A DNA stretch of 64,000 nt from Ziziphus jujuba (GCF_031755915.1 NC_083386.1:12896001-12960000), one strand, 5' to 3'. Shown: positions 36,900-48,476, counted from the first letter of the stretch. Notes: generated by a model from the sequence alone, not told the origin. Made by a program: numbers and translations.

Positions 36900-37510
36900 A
36901 TGCCAATGGCAGCCTCTAACCCTAACCCTAAAGACAACAAGGAGGATGGTTGGCGATTGAAGTTTCTAATAGATACACAAAGCAATAGAGTCTTCTATTC
37001 GTGGTAGCCAACAAGGACTTCGTTGATTTCTTATTCACACTTATCTCATTGCCAATAGCCACCGTAATCAAGCTTCTCCTAAGCAATGACATGGTGGGTT
37101 CTCTAGGTAATCTTTACCAAAGCATTGGAAAGTTCAATTCCAATTACCTTCAATCCAATATCAACAAAGAAACCTTCTTGAACCCCAAGTATTTGCTAAA
37201 GGGCATATCCTCAACTATCCCTCTGTTTTGTTCCAATTTCCCATCAAAACCCACAGCTCAAAAACTGTATCTTTGTCTGAGATTGGATTATGGAAGCCAT
37301 GAAATACCTGATTCCCATAAGTATGTGGCTATTCACCCAAAAGCTTGGTGTCCTAGGAGCAAAAACAAAATGTCTAGTGAGCTTACTTTTTTTGCTACGG
37401 ACAAAGGTTTGTCCTCCTTTGCCTTGTCCTCTGCCTCTGGTGAGGAAGGGTATGTGAAAGGTGCTACTTCTTGTCCTCTGTCTAGTGAGCTCTTAATTAA
37501 AGAAGTATAA
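36900..37510 (+). pseudogene. DUF674 family protein, N-terminal part, frameshifted
   Basis: Starts at ATG 36900 with a low-complexity leader, then WRLKFLIDTQSNRVFYS. After a frame change near 37000 it continues VANKDFVDFLFTLISLPI, DMVGSLGNLYQSI and, later, YVAIHPKAWCPRSKNKMSSE, ending in LLIKEV at 37510. These are DUF674 hallmarks (plant-specific, function unknown; members usually about 450-500 residues with two related halves). Only the first half is present. It lies outside both Mutator-like elements and so is the best candidate for original host sequence here. Confidence 0.8.
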
Positions 37511-38850
37511 ATATTCTTTACAGACATTAGTATTTTCATTTTCAATCTCAGTTTCTTTTTCCTATTGCTATGCATTCTACAATTCCACTTCTGTTTTTGG
37601 TTCTATAGAACATTTCACTGCCATTTATATTCCACTTATCTTGTATCGCATTCCTATCCATGTGCCTTCCTCTATTCAAAAAAAATCTACCATTGCTAGC
37701 AAAAAATAACCAATCAACCGCTGTGCCATTCAATATCCAAGTTAATCGCAAGCATATTTTTTCATTAGCAAACTCAATTGAGATTGACTATCATTTTGGA
37801 CACCATGACTTGCATAAAGAGAACCTTAGAACTTCTTCCAGTTGGGTCTTCAGATCAACTTGTTAAGACATATTTACTGAAATCCAATATTCATTAGGAC
37901 TTTTCAATATTTTGCTCACCAAATTCAAGTTGGCAAGATGCATTGGCTAAAGAATAATTATAGTCCTTTAATTAAGAGTATATTCGTATAAATTAGAGCA
38001 AATCAAATAAACTTCATTTAGGATCTGTTGCATATGTAATTGATAATGTAAATTACTAGTTTCCTACTCGAGGTGAGGTCTCTGCATCTATAGAAATTCT
38101 CTCTTCTATTATATATGTTCCAACACATACATATATATATATATATATATGGAAATTTATTTTTATTAAAATACCCAATTTATTTTCTTATTGCATTTTC
38201 CGATTCTACCACTGCCACTTTGTTGTGTGAAGTGTATTTTTTTTTTTTTTTTTCTTAATATATAGGGCTTCAGATTGCTAAAGGCATTTTTGACGACAAG
38301 GACTGCTCTAACTGATGTTTTTTGTTCTTACTGGTGTTTCTCTAAAGAAAGTATACAGTAGATTTGATCATCATAGCACAAAATGAAATCATTGTGGTTA
38401 GGCTTTTATGTGATCTCTTTATTTGTTTCTATGTGATGTTTTTGTTTTTTAACTACTAAAAGTGGTAGAGTTAGAACAGCCGGCCCCTAGCTTCCATGAC
38501 CATTGACTTTCACAGTCACCTATCCTACTTAGGCATTTTTAATCCTCTTCCTCCCTGTCCGAATGAAAACAAATAAAAATAATCAGCTTCAACACATAGT
38601 TCCCCATTTTAAGGTCAGAAAATTCAGAGAGAGTTTGGAAGAACTCTTTTGTCCGTACTTCTCAATATCAAACGAAATTGATACGTTACGTCGTCATTAC
38701 AACGACACAGACTCTAACAAAAATGAAAAATGCAAGTCAATTAAAATAAAGTGCAGAAAATGATTAAATGGCAAGAAAAACAAGTCTTTGGGCTTGAGGA
38801 AGGAAATGTTGCCTGGTCCACGTCTATGTCATGAAGAATAATTTTGACCA
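37511..38850. other. Intergenic, no recognised gene
   Basis: AT-rich sequence with a TA microsatellite (about 38132-38150) and a T-run (38238-38254). Short open frames (37660-37866, 38563-38763) have no recognisable domain. The last nine bases (38842-38850, ttttgacca) form the left target duplication of the next element. Confidence 0.4.
38842..38850. other. Left 9-bp target duplication of the Pack-MULE
   Basis: ttttgacca, paired with ttttgatta at 53536-53544. Confidence 0.6.
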
Positions 38851-38950
38851 GGGAAATTTGATCCAATGCCCTTATTTGAATGGTGTTAACAAAATATACC
38901 TACCTTGATTGAATCATTTTTGTTTTATCTTTTAATATTCATTACATCTT
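38851..38950 (+). repeat. Left terminal inverted repeat
   Basis: Imperfect inverted match to 53436-53535 and also to the terminus at 36870. Blocks in common: G-run, AATTTG, CCAAT, CCCTT, TTTTTGTTTTA. Confidence 0.7.
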
Positions 38951-39740
38951 TAAAAAAATTTTAAAAGATCTAGATGTTCTTTATTTTAGATTTAATATAA
39001 GGAAACATTTTGTGGCTCCTCCGATTAAACTTCTGAATTCTCATTCAAAACCAATGCTGAGATTAGAAAGAGGATCAAATTCAAGGACAATAAGTTTGAG
39101 TTCAATAAAAGCAATGCTCAGATCTTCTGGCTAATGCTTGACGATGCCCATATTCAATCCCGCCTTTATTTCTACAAGTATCGGAATGTTTTTACCTTCT
39201 CACTTATGCTTATTTCTTCTTTGGTGTTTCAGAAATACTTGAATGGTGGATCGGAAGAATCTGGGTCTTTAGCAAATGGCGGTTTTGTTCTGGTTCTACT
39301 AGGATTTGCGAGTGTTTTTAAGTTTTTAACGTTGCTCGCCAAGGTTGCTTTTGAAAAATTTGCGTCGAGGAGGTCGGAGAAGCATAGAGTGTTCTCTTTG
39401 GGGCTTTGGGAGCCATAGCTAGAAATATGGTTTGCTTCCTAATTAGTCCTTCGGTTCTGGATTTCAATTTTGGTCCAGTTGATGGTTTTTGTAGATCTTC
39501 AATTACTGTTTTAATGGGTTTCGTAGTTGGTTTTCTATTTATGCCTGCAACGAAGAGTGCCAGAGCGTTTTGGCTTGGAATTGATCAGTCCAGGTCTAAT
39601 TTGGCAATGATTTCATGCGGATGGTTTGCTAGACTAATTCTAAATTATTTGGTGATTCTATTCACATCAATTCTATGGATTAAACCTTTATCAGAAATGT
39701 TGGTCAACAAGAACATTGGTGATGGTAAAGATGTGCATTT

Positions 39741-40776
39741 TGTTGGGGTGAGAAGGTTATGACCAAGAGCAAGCTAGCTTGAAGTGTTAGCAACAAGCAA
39801 GCTTTTGGTGATGCTCTTGGGAATGGTTGTGTGTGAGTTGTGTTTTTAGGTTTTGGTTATGGTGTTTTCTGGTTTTTAGGGTTCCTAAAGTGTTCTAAGG
39901 TGTTGAAGAAGAGATAAGAAGAAGAGGAACACGTTGGCTTTTGAAAATAAGGCTTAGATGTGTAGCCATTTCATTCATTTTACAATATAAGCTTGAAATT
40001 ACAACTAGTTCACACATGCCAAGCATGTGAGCTTACAAAATGAGTAAAGTATTTGAAATTTAAAAAGTAAAATGGTCAACACCTAACTTTTCATACACAA
40101 AAGAGTCAAAAACCAGCTGCAACATGTCTATTCCAAATATAGTAAAAAGTGGCACATGGTTTGAACTAAGTTCCTATTGTTTAACTAGTTTGGGTAAACA
40201 ACCAAACTAGCTTCACCTACTTAGTTTCCCTTTGTATCTGCCTATGAAACTTGGTTTGAAGCATCCTTGGTCATCAATAAATATTGTTCCAAGAGCTAGG
40301 AATGTTCTGGAACCGGATCATGGGCCAAACAGCTCCAAAACTGACCCATACTCTGCATACTGGGCCCATCAGATACAGCAATCTGTTTGGAATAGAAAAT
40401 GGACTTTCCCATGTCATTTGGACCTGAAATTTGAACCATAGTCTTCTATATATGTCTGTAGACATCCCTCAAAATTTCAGCCCAAAAATCCATTTGAAAC
40501 CTGAGATATAAGATGAATAGTAGAACTATGTTGCTGGAAATTATGAATCCAGCACCATAGGCATTTCAAGCATAACATTCCTACTCTTTTGTGCATAATT
40601 TTGCCTATACTTTTGCACACATAACTTAGGCACAAAACATTATCAAAATATACCTTGCATAAATTAAAACATACAAAAAAAAATATAAACTGATAAAAGG
40701 AAAGGATTTGATACCAAGGTGTGCATGCTAGTCGGTGACATGCACCATCAAATGGCAAAATTGCCACACTTTAACA
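39741..40776 (-). repeat. Copia 3' LTR
   Basis: Near-identical to 44892-45926 (for example cacgttggc against catgttggc, ccatttgaaacc against ccatttgcaacc). It carries the last six bases of the polyprotein frame including the stop codon. Confidence 0.95.
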
Positions 40777-43700
40777 CTCCTCCTTGGCAATTTTGTATGA
40801 GACATTGAGAAGTCCTCTCAACATCTCAAATCTTTTCTTTCCCAATGGCTTGGTGAAGATATCCGCCAAGTTCTCCTCGGAAGTCACATACTCCAACTTC
40901 ACTTCACCACGTGCTTCAAATTCCCTTAAGGAATGATACTTGACCGGTATATGCTTGGTCCTCCCATGTTGGACTGGATTTTGTGCAATTGCTATTGCTG
41001 AAGTATTGTCACACAATATTACCGTGGATTCCTCTTGCTTCAAGCTCAAGTCCTCCAATAATTTCCTAAGCCAAACACCTTGATTAGCACAACTTGAGCA
41101 AGCAATATACTCGGCTTCCGCAGTGCTTTGTGCAACGGTTTGTTGCTTCTTGGAATTCCATGAGAAAGGACCATTTCCAAGAGTGTAAATGTAGCCCGAT
41201 GTGCTCTTGCTATCATCCAAAGAACCAGCCCAATCACTATCACTATAACCAAGCAAAGCTTCATTCATGCCATCCTTGTACCATATACCAAAATCACTAG
41301 TACCTTTCAAATACCTTAGGATTCTTTTTGCACAACTAAGATGATTTTGTGATGGACTATGCATAAATCTTGACAAAACAACCACACTAAACATGATATC
41401 CGGTCTAGTAGAGCATACATATAAAAAGCTACCAATTAAACTTCTATAGATGGAAGGATTTACCTTTGGAGAATCATCATCCTTCACCAATTTGGTGCCT
41501 TCATTCATAGGTGTGGCAACGCTATTACAATCTTCCATGTCAAACTTCTTGAGCAGCTCCTTCACATAGCTTTCTTGAGATATGAAGATGCCCTTGGATG
41601 ATTGGACAACTTCAATTCCAAGAAAGTATTTCATCTCTCCAAGGCTAGACATCTCAAAGTTCAATTCTAGCTCACCTTTGAAGTTGCTCACTTCTTTCTC
41701 ATTACCACCGGTCACTAGGAGGTCATCAACATAAAGAGACACCAACACCATGCAACCATGAGTCCTAATATATAATGTAGGCTCATTAGGACTCCTCCTA
41801 AATCCATGCTTTGTCAAAAAACCATCTATCTTGGCATACCATGCCCTAGGAGCTTGTTTAAGGCCATACAAGGCCTTGTGTAGCTTGTATACCTTCTCTT
41901 CACTTCCTTTCTTCACAAAACCTTCGGGTTGCACAACATAGACCTCCTCCTTCAATATTCCATTCAAGAAGGCTGACTTCACATCAAGGTGATATACTTT
42001 CCAAGACTTTTGTGCCGAAATTGCAAGAAGAAGTCTTATGGTTTCCATCCTTGCAACCGGTGCAAAAGTCTCTCCATAATCCACACCGGATTGTTGTGCA
42101 TATCCTTTGACAACAAGCCTTGCCTTGTGCTTATTTATGGACCCATTCGGATTGTACTTGGTCCTAAAGATCCACTTCACCCCAATAGCATTCTTTCCCT
42201 TCGGTTTTGTTACCAAGCTCCAAGTGTCATTCTTGTTTATCACATCGATTTCATCTTGCATGGCTTGTCTCCACTCTTTTCTTGCCATAGCCTCATAGAC
42301 ATTGATTGGATCACTCAATGCCACATTACACCTTTCATAAATCTCATTAAGAGGTCTTGTGCCTCTCACACCATCACCAATCTCCAAATCAGCCCCTATG
42401 GAGATTTCTAGCTCATTCTCATTATATTCATCATCATGGGCAGCACCTTCATCATTTCCTTGTTCCTCATCGTTATCATGAGCTTCAAGCCAATTGTCTT
42501 CATCCATACTAGCCAACTCCTCCTTACCACAAACCCATTTAGCTTCCTCATCAACTTTCACATCTCTACTTATCACAAGTTTCTTGGTTTCCAAGTTATA
42601 CACTCTATATCCCTTGGTCACATCACTATAGCCAATCAAGACACCAACTTGTGACCTTTCATCAAGCTTTCCTCTATTCTCTTGTGGTACTAGGATGTAA
42701 CAAATGCTTCCAAATACCCTTAGATGATCAAGAGAAGGCTTATATCCAAACCAAAGCTCAAATGGGGTTTTACTCCTCAAAGACTTGGAGTAAAGCCTAT
42801 TTTGGATGTAGATGGATGTATTAACTCCTTCGGCCCAAAACTTCTTTGGCAAGCCACTTTCAAACAACAAACATCTAGCCATCTCCATGATGGTACGGTT
42901 CTTCCTTTCACATACACCATTTTGTTGTGGTGTGTATGGTGTAGTGAATTGATGAACTATACCATGATCCTTACAAAGTTGTTTGAAAGCCTCACTTGTG
43001 TATTCCCCACCATTGTCCGTCCTTAACACCTTTATAGTGCAACCGGATTGATTTTGCACTAACTTCATAAATTCTACAAACTTCTCCAAAGCTTGTGATT
43101 TTCTTTCAAGGAAATACACCCAACACATTCTTGAGTAATCATCAATGAAAGTTATGAAATACTTGCTGCCATTTAAGGATGGAATACTCATAGGACCACA
43201 AATATCCGAATGTATAAGTCCTAACTTCTCCTTTGATCTCCAAGAACAAGATTGAAATGCTAGCCTAGTATGCTTTCCTTTTTGACACACTTCACACACA
43301 TGTTCTTGCTTCTCCACCAATGGCATGTCTCTAACAAGTTCATGTGTGCCTACCAATGACTTAAAGCTAGCATGGCCTAGTCGTTTATGCCAAAGTTGAG
43401 AGGTGTTCTCAACTTTGGTGTTCAATGCAACTGATGCACCATTTTCATCCATATTCAACCTAAAATTCTTGTTCTTCATTCCAACACACATTAATTCATT
43501 TCCATGTGGATCAACTATAGTGCATGTCATGTTTGAGAAGTGTAATGCATATTTGTTCTCAAGCATTTGACCTACACTAAGTAAGTTCTCACATAAAGAA
43601 GGTACATAGAGAACATCATGGATAGTTTTGATACCTTTGGTGGTGTGTATCACCACATCTCCTTTGCCTTTCACTTCCATCAAGGCTCCATTTCCAATTT

Positions 43701-44757
43701 TGACTTTGTTGTGGCTGCTCCTATCCAAGTTTGTGAACCACTCATGCTTGTGAGACATATGGTGTGTTGCTCCACTATCAATGATCCATCCTTCATCATT
43801 CTTGATGCTACTAAAACAAGTAGCAACAAACAACTCTTCGGATTCACTATCACTTGCATTATCTTTAGCAACATTTGCTTGTTGCTTATCTTTCTTGTTT
43901 GCCTTGCATACTCTCTCCACATGACCTTTTTGTTGGCATTTATGGCAAAATGCATCCGGCCTCCACCAACACCTTCTTGGATGATGACCTTTCTTCTTGC
44001 AATGGTGACAAGGTTCATAGGACTTCCTCTCGGGTTTGCTAGTTTCACCTTTCTCCTTTATGACCTTAAGCTTGTTCTTCTTTTGATTTTGTGTCTTTTG
44101 ATGTTGTTTAGACACAAATGCAGCCTCCATTGATTCTTCATGTCTAATCCTCCTCCTTTGCTCCGTAGCTTGCAAGGCATTCACCAACTCGGTCAAGGAA
44201 ATTTCATTTAGGTTCCTTGACTCCTCCAATGAAGATATCTTAGCTTCAAACCTCTCGGGCAAGGAGACCAACACCTTCTCCACAATCCTTTGGTCACTTA
44301 ATCTTTCACCTAGCACCCTAATTTGATTCACCACATTAAGAAGCCTTGTGGTGAACTCCTTAACCGTTTCTTTGTCTTTCATCTTGATAGTCTCAAACTC
44401 CCTCCTTAGGTTAAGGATTTGCATTTGCCTTGTCCTTGCACTCCCTTGGAACTCATCTTGAAGTTTGTCCCAAGCTTCTTTGGCACTCTCACATGCCATT
44501 ATCCTTGTGAAAATGGTATCACTAATACAAGAATGAATGGCGGTGAGAGCCTTGAAACCTTTAGCCAATTCCTCCTTATGGTGCTTGATTTGGTTGACCA
44601 TTGCCCCTTGTCTCAAAGGCTCGGGTTCTTGGGGATTTATGGTGACCTCCCAAAGACCATAAGCCTTCAAGTAGGCTTGCATCTTGATACTCCAAATGTT
44701 GTAGTTCTCCCCATTGAAGATAGGAGGAGAAGGAGTTGAAAAACTTGAAGAAGCCAT
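40771..44757 (-). CDS. Ty1/copia gag-pol polyprotein, intact, 1328 aa
   Basis: A single open frame from ATG 44757. Gag (UBN2 type) occupies about residues 1-230. Two CCHC knuckles follow, C250-C263 and C271-C284. The protease active site is DSGATHH with D327. The integrase zinc site is H457, H462, C488, C491, with catalytic D518, D581 (RTDNGGEY) and E617. Reverse transcriptase (RVT_2) spans about 845-1090, with D925 and YVDD at 1009-1012. RNase H has D1173 (SDSDWAG), E1214 (TAEAEY) and D1250, ending LADIFTKPLGKKRFEML. The order protease-integrase-RT-RNase H defines copia. Every catalytic residue I checked is present. The final codons are the purine tract itself, and the stop lies inside the 3' LTR. 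The product forms cytoplasmic virus-like particles in this family. Confidence 0.96.
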   Translation of the reverse strand: MASSSFSTPSPPIFNGENYNIWSIKMQAYLKAYGLWEVTINPQEPEPLRQGAMVNQIKHHKEELAKGFKALTAIHSCISDTIFTRIMACESAKEAWDKLQDEFQGSARTRQMQILNLRREFETIKMKDKETVKEFTTRLLNVVNQIRVLGERLSDQRIVEKVLVSLPERFEAKISSLEESRNLNEISLTELVNALQATEQRRRIRHEESMEAAFVSKQHQKTQNQKKNKLKVIKEKGETSKPERKSYEPCHHCKKKGHHPRRCWWRPDAFCHKCQQKGHVERVCKANKKDKQQANVAKDNASDSESEELFVATCFSSIKNDEGWIIDSGATHHMSHKHEWFTNLDRSSHNKVKIGNGALMEVKGKGDVVIHTTKGIKTIHDVLYVPSLCENLLSVGQMLENKYALHFSNMTCTIVDPHGNELMCVGMKNKNFRLNMDENGASVALNTKVENTSQLWHKRLGHASFKSLVGTHELVRDMPLVEKQEHVCEVCQKGKHTRLAFQSCSWRSKEKLGLIHSDICGPMSIPSLNGSKYFITFIDDYSRMCWVYFLERKSQALEKFVEFMKLVQNQSGCTIKVLRTDNGGEYTSEAFKQLCKDHGIVHQFTTPYTPQQNGVCERKNRTIMEMARCLLFESGLPKKFWAEGVNTSIYIQNRLYSKSLRSKTPFELWFGYKPSLDHLRVFGSICYILVPQENRGKLDERSQVGVLIGYSDVTKGYRVYNLETKKLVISRDVKVDEEAKWVCGKEELASMDEDNWLEAHDNDEEQGNDEGAAHDDEYNENELEISIGADLEIGDGVRGTRPLNEIYERCNVALSDPINVYEAMARKEWRQAMQDEIDVINKNDTWSLVTKPKGKNAIGVKWIFRTKYNPNGSINKHKARLVVKGYAQQSGVDYGETFAPVARMETIRLLLAISAQKSWKVYHLDVKSAFLNGILKEEVYVVQPEGFVKKGSEEKVYKLHKALYGLKQAPRAWYAKIDGFLTKHGFRRSPNEPTLYIRTHGCMVLVSLYVDDLLVTGGNEKEVSNFKGELELNFEMSSLGEMKYFLGIEVVQSSKGIFISQESYVKELLKKFDMEDCNSVATPMNEGTKLVKDDDSPKVNPSIYRSLIGSFLYVCSTRPDIMFSVVVLSRFMHSPSQNHLSCAKRILRYLKGTSDFGIWYKDGMNEALLGYSDSDWAGSLDDSKSTSGYIYTLGNGPFSWNSKKQQTVAQSTAEAEYIACSSCANQGVWLRKLLEDLSLKQEESTVILCDNTSAIAIAQNPVQHGRTKHIPVKYHSLREFEARGEVKLEYVTSEENLADIFTKPLGKKRFEMLRGLLNVSYKIAKEEC

Positions 44758-44877
44758 GTGAATGTTGCTTTCTAGTATGAAGGAATATGAAAATATATTT
44801 GTGCTTTCAAGTATCTCTTCACTCTCAAGGAACGAACCAGCCCAAAAACCTCACAAATCTCACAAAAATGTGCCTTG

Positions 44878-44888
44878 CTCTGATACAA
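44878..44888 (-). other. Copia primer-binding site
   Basis: On the minus strand TGTATCAGAGC lies a few bases after the LTR end CAACA. It is an initiator tRNA-Met site with one change. Confidence 0.75.
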
Positions 44889-44891
44889 CTT

Positions 44892-45926
44892 TGTTGGGGT
44901 GAGAAGGTTATGACCAAGAGCAAGCTAGCTTGAAGTGTTAGCAACAAGCAAGCTTTTGGTGATGCTCTTGGGAATGGTTGTGTGTGAGTTGTGTTTTTAG
45001 GTTTTGGTTATGGTGTTTTCTGGTTTTTAGGGTTCCTAAAGTGTTCTAAGGTGTTGAAGAAGAGATAAGAAGAAGAGGAACATGTTGGCTTTTGAAAATA
45101 AGGCTTAGATGTGTAGCCATTTCATTCATTTTACAATATAAGCTTGAAATTACAACTAGTTCACACATGCCAAGCATGTGAGCTTACAAAATGAGTAAAG
45201 TATTTGAAATTTAAAAAGTAAAATGGTCAACACCTAACTTTTCATACACAAAAGAGTCAAAAACCAGCTGCAACATGTCTATTCCAAATATAGTAAAAAG
45301 TGGCACATGGTTTGAACTAAGTTCCTATTGTTTAACTAGTTTGGGTAAACAACCAAACTAGCTTCACCTACTTAGTTTCCCTTTGTATCTGCCTATGAAA
45401 CTTGGTTTGAAGCATCCTTGGTCATCAATAAATATTGTTCCAAGAGCTAGGAATGTTCTGGAACCGGATCATGGGCCAAACAGCTCCAAAACTGACCCAT
45501 ACTCTGCATACTGGGCCCATCAGATACAGCAATCTGTTTGGAATAGAAAATGGACTTTCCCATGTCATTTGGACCTGAAATTTGAACCATAGTCTTCTAT
45601 ATATGTCTGTAGACATCCCTCAAAATTTCAGCCCAAAAATCCATTTGCAACCTGAGATATAAGATGAATAGTAGAACTATGTTGCTGGAAATTATGAATC
45701 CAGCACCATAGGCATTTCAAGCATAACATTCCTACTCTTTTGTGCATAATTTTGCCTATACTTTTGCATACATAACTTAGGCACAAAACATTATCAAAAT
45801 ATACCTTGCATAAATTAAAACATACAAAAAAAATATAAAGTCATAAAAGGAAAGGATTTGATACCAAGGTGTGCATGCTAGTCGGTGACATGCACCATCA
45901 AATGGCAAAATTGCCACACTTTAACA
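44892..45926 (-). repeat. Copia 5' LTR
   Basis: Partner of 39741-40776, followed by the target duplication CATTT at 45927-45931. The transcription start should lie within it; no TATA box was assigned with confidence. Confidence 0.95.
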
Positions 45927-46212
45927 CATTTGGTCAACAAAGTTGGACATTTAGAGAGATTGCTTGGAAGTGTAGGAATTTTGCCTTCCAATTTTGCTAA
46001 ATTTAGGATTTGGTGCTTATTGCTTTTGGGTTTCTTGTAACTTGTTGCTTTGCGACCGAACTTGCAAATGTACTGGAATAAAGCTCTTTTGTCTTGGTAC
46101 CAGAGGTTGCATGCTAGCAAAGTCCCTAATTTGGAATTTAGCAGGGCAAAAGTTTTCCTTCACAATCATTTCTTATGTCTCATAGTTTTGCAGTTTCTTG
46201 AACCCCCAGTTT

Positions 46213-48060
46213 TGATAACCATAGGGGTTTCGGTAATTACCGATGAAAGCTACGGTAATTTTTCCAACAACTACAAATTGATTACCGTAGGTTTCATCTG
46301 TAATTAACGAAGGCCCTATGGTAATCAAATTTTTGTGCCAATTTGAGAACTTTTGCAAAAAATTTTGGGGTTTTTTCTCCTTAGAATTATTGAAGAATGT
46401 ATATTTTGCATGTTGTTGCATTTAACACACATTAGGGGATTGTGGGGGCCAAAAAATTGGTAAAATATGATAACCATAGAGGTTTTGGTAATTACCAATG
46501 AAACCTACGGTAATTTTTCCAACAACTACAAATTGATTACCGTAGGTTTCATCTGTAATTAACAAAGGCCCTATGGTAATCAAAGTTTTGTGCCAATTTG
46601 AGAACTTTTGCAAAAATTTTGGGGTTTTTTCTCCTTAGAATTATTGAAGAATGTATATTTTGCATGTCGTTGCATTTAACACACATTAGGGGATTGTGGG
46701 GGCCAAACAATTGGTAAAATATGATAACCATAGAGGTTTTGGTAATTACCGATGAAACCTACGGTAATTTTTCCAACAACTACAAATTGATTACCGTAGG
46801 TTTCATCTGTAATTAACAAAGGCCCTATGGTAATCAAATTTTTGTGCCAATTTGAGAACTTTTGCAAAAATTTTGGGGTTTTTTCTCCTTAGAATTATTG
46901 AAGAATGTATATTTTGCATGTTGTTGCATTTAACACACATTAGGGGATTGTGGGGGCCAAAAAATTGGTAAAATATGATAACCATAGAGGTTTTGGTAAT
47001 TACCGATGAAACCTACGGTAATTTTTCCAACAACTACAAATTGATTACCATAGGTTTCATCGGTAATTACCGAAGGCCCTACGACAATCAAATTTTGTGC
47101 CAATTTAAGAACTTTTTCAGAACTTTTGGGGCTTTTTTTCTTTAAGATCATTGAAGAATGTATATTTTTCATATTGTTGCATTTAACACATATTAGGGAA
47201 CTTGTGGGGGCTAAAAAATTGGTAAAATATGATTACCATAGGAGTTTCGGTAATTACCGATGCAACCTACGTAATTTTTCAAGCAAGGACAAATTGATTA
47301 CCTTAGGTTTCATCGGTAATTACCGAAGGCCCTACGGTAATCAAATTTTTGTGCCAATTTGAGAACTTTTTCAGAACTTTTGGGGTTTTTTCTCTTTAGG
47401 ATTATTGAAGAATATATATTTGGCATATTTTTGCATTTAACACATATTAGGGGACTTGTGGGGGCCAAAAAATTGGTAAAATGTGATAACCATAGGAATT
47501 TCGGTAATTACCGATGAAACCTACGCTAATTTTCCCAGCAACTACAAATTGATTACCATAGGTTTCCAAGGTAATTCCCGAAGGCCCTACGGTGATCAAA
47601 TTTTTGTGCCAATTTGAGAATTTTTTCAGAACTTTTAGGGTTTTTTCTCCTTAGGATCATTGAAAAATGTATATTTTGCATGTTGATGTATTTAACACAC
47701 ATTAGGGAACTTATGGGGGCAAAAAAATTGGTAAAATGTGATAGCCATAGGGGTTTCAATAATTACCGATGATACCTACGGTAATTTTTCAAGCAAAGAC
47801 AAATTGATTACTGTAGGTTTCATCGGTAATTATCGTAGACCTTACGGTAATCAAATTTTTGTGCTAATTTGAGAACTTTTTCATAACTTTTGGAGTTTTT
47901 TCTCTTTAGGATCATTGAAGAATATATATTTTGTATGTTGTTGCATTTAACACACATTAGGGGACTTGTAAAGGCCAAAAAATTCGTAAAATATGATTAC
48001 CATAGGAGTTTTGGTAATTATCGATGAAACCTACGGTAATTTTTCCAGCAACTAGAAATT
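46213..48060. repeat. Tandem repeat A, eight units of 254-255 bp
   Basis: Units start 'tgat(a/t)accatag' at 46213, 46468, 46722, 46976, 47230, 47484, 47739 and 47994, the last partial. Spacing is 254-255 bp each time. Each unit holds a palindromic pair built from 'ggtaattaccgatgaaacctacggtaat' and its inverted form around 'gattaccgtaggtttcatcggtaattacc', then an AT/T-rich stretch and 'acacattaggggattgtgggggcc'. Units 2-4 are the most alike and units 5-8 more diverged. The minus-strand open frames here repeat with the unit and are not genes. Confidence 0.95.
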
Positions 48061-48476
48061 GAATGTTTTCACTTGTTAATGTCATTTTTTCTCTTACTTT
48101 GTCAACAGTTATCATTAATAATGTGTATTTGCAACAAAAATAAACTTCCCACCACAATTTCATAAACATATTAATATCGTATTATCATGATTATCAAATG
48201 TCATCTCTAAATAACATACAAAATACTTAAAACACAATACCATTTTACCAAAATAATACCACAAATGACTTTTTTAACAAAACAATACCACAATACTATT
48301 GACTTTTTTACCAAATCACACATCCAACAATTGGGCTACTAATTACATTGCTACAACTCCATTGAAAAAAAAAAAAAAAATCCCTGCTCCACCTCTGCTT
48401 TCCTTTCCTCTATGAAAAAGCATCTCTCACCTCTCCTCTTATAAGCATATGAAAGACTTAGGAAAAATTGCAGTTG
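48061..48476. other. AT-rich spacer after tandem repeat A
   Basis: Contains an A-run (about 48366-48381). No gene seen. Confidence 0.4.

Larger units (their letters stand above)
39741..45926 (-). mobile_element. Complete young Ty1/copia retrotransposon
   Basis: Two LTRs (39741-40776, 1036 bp; 44892-45926, 1035 bp) differ at only a handful of positions. They are flanked by the perfect 5-bp duplication CATTT (39736-39740 and 45927-45931). On the minus strand the LTR runs TGTTAAAGTGTGG to CACCCCAACA. A primer-binding site variant (TGTATCAGAGC) follows the 5' LTR, and a purine tract (caaggaggag) precedes the 3' LTR. The polyprotein is open from end to end, so the element may be active or recently active. 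Confidence 0.95.
39040..46212 (+). pseudogene. TMEM161-like membrane protein fragment, split by copia
   Basis: The coding blocks are 39040-39740 and 45932-46212. They encode NAEIRKRIKFKDNKFEF, MLDDAHIQSRLYF, the membrane segments FTFSLMLISSLVF and GFVLVLLGFASVFKF, then SNLAMISCGWFARLILNYLV. After the copia insertion come NKVGHLERLLG and LRPNLQMYWNKALLSWYQ, then RLHASKVPNLEFSRAKVFL. This matches the conserved multi-pass TMEM161 family. Defects are a one-base frameshift near 39395, a TAA near 46036, and loss of both ends; the right end runs straight into the 254-bp tandem repeat at 46213. Removing the copia and one CATTT restores continuity of the frame. It is one of the captured fragments of the Pack-MULE. 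Confidence 0.8.

Noticed and set aside
39134..39762. TMEM161 fragment as an intact host gene
   Set aside because: It is frameshifted, has a stop after the insertion, lacks both ends and lies inside inverted terminal repeats.
41046..44739. Plus-strand and alternate-frame open frames up to 171 codons within the copia polyprotein region
   Set aside because: They are antisense or shifted shadows of the 1328-residue gene, with Ser/Cys/His-rich composition and no domain.
40232..45616. Identical 69- and 63-codon open frames at 40232-40465 and 45383-45616
   Set aside because: They lie in the two LTRs of the young copia element and are identical because the LTRs are; no domain is seen.
46173..47759. 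Series of repeated minus-strand open frames of 60-82 codons
   Set aside because: They recur with the 254-bp unit and contain the same residues each time, so they are produced by the tandem repeat.
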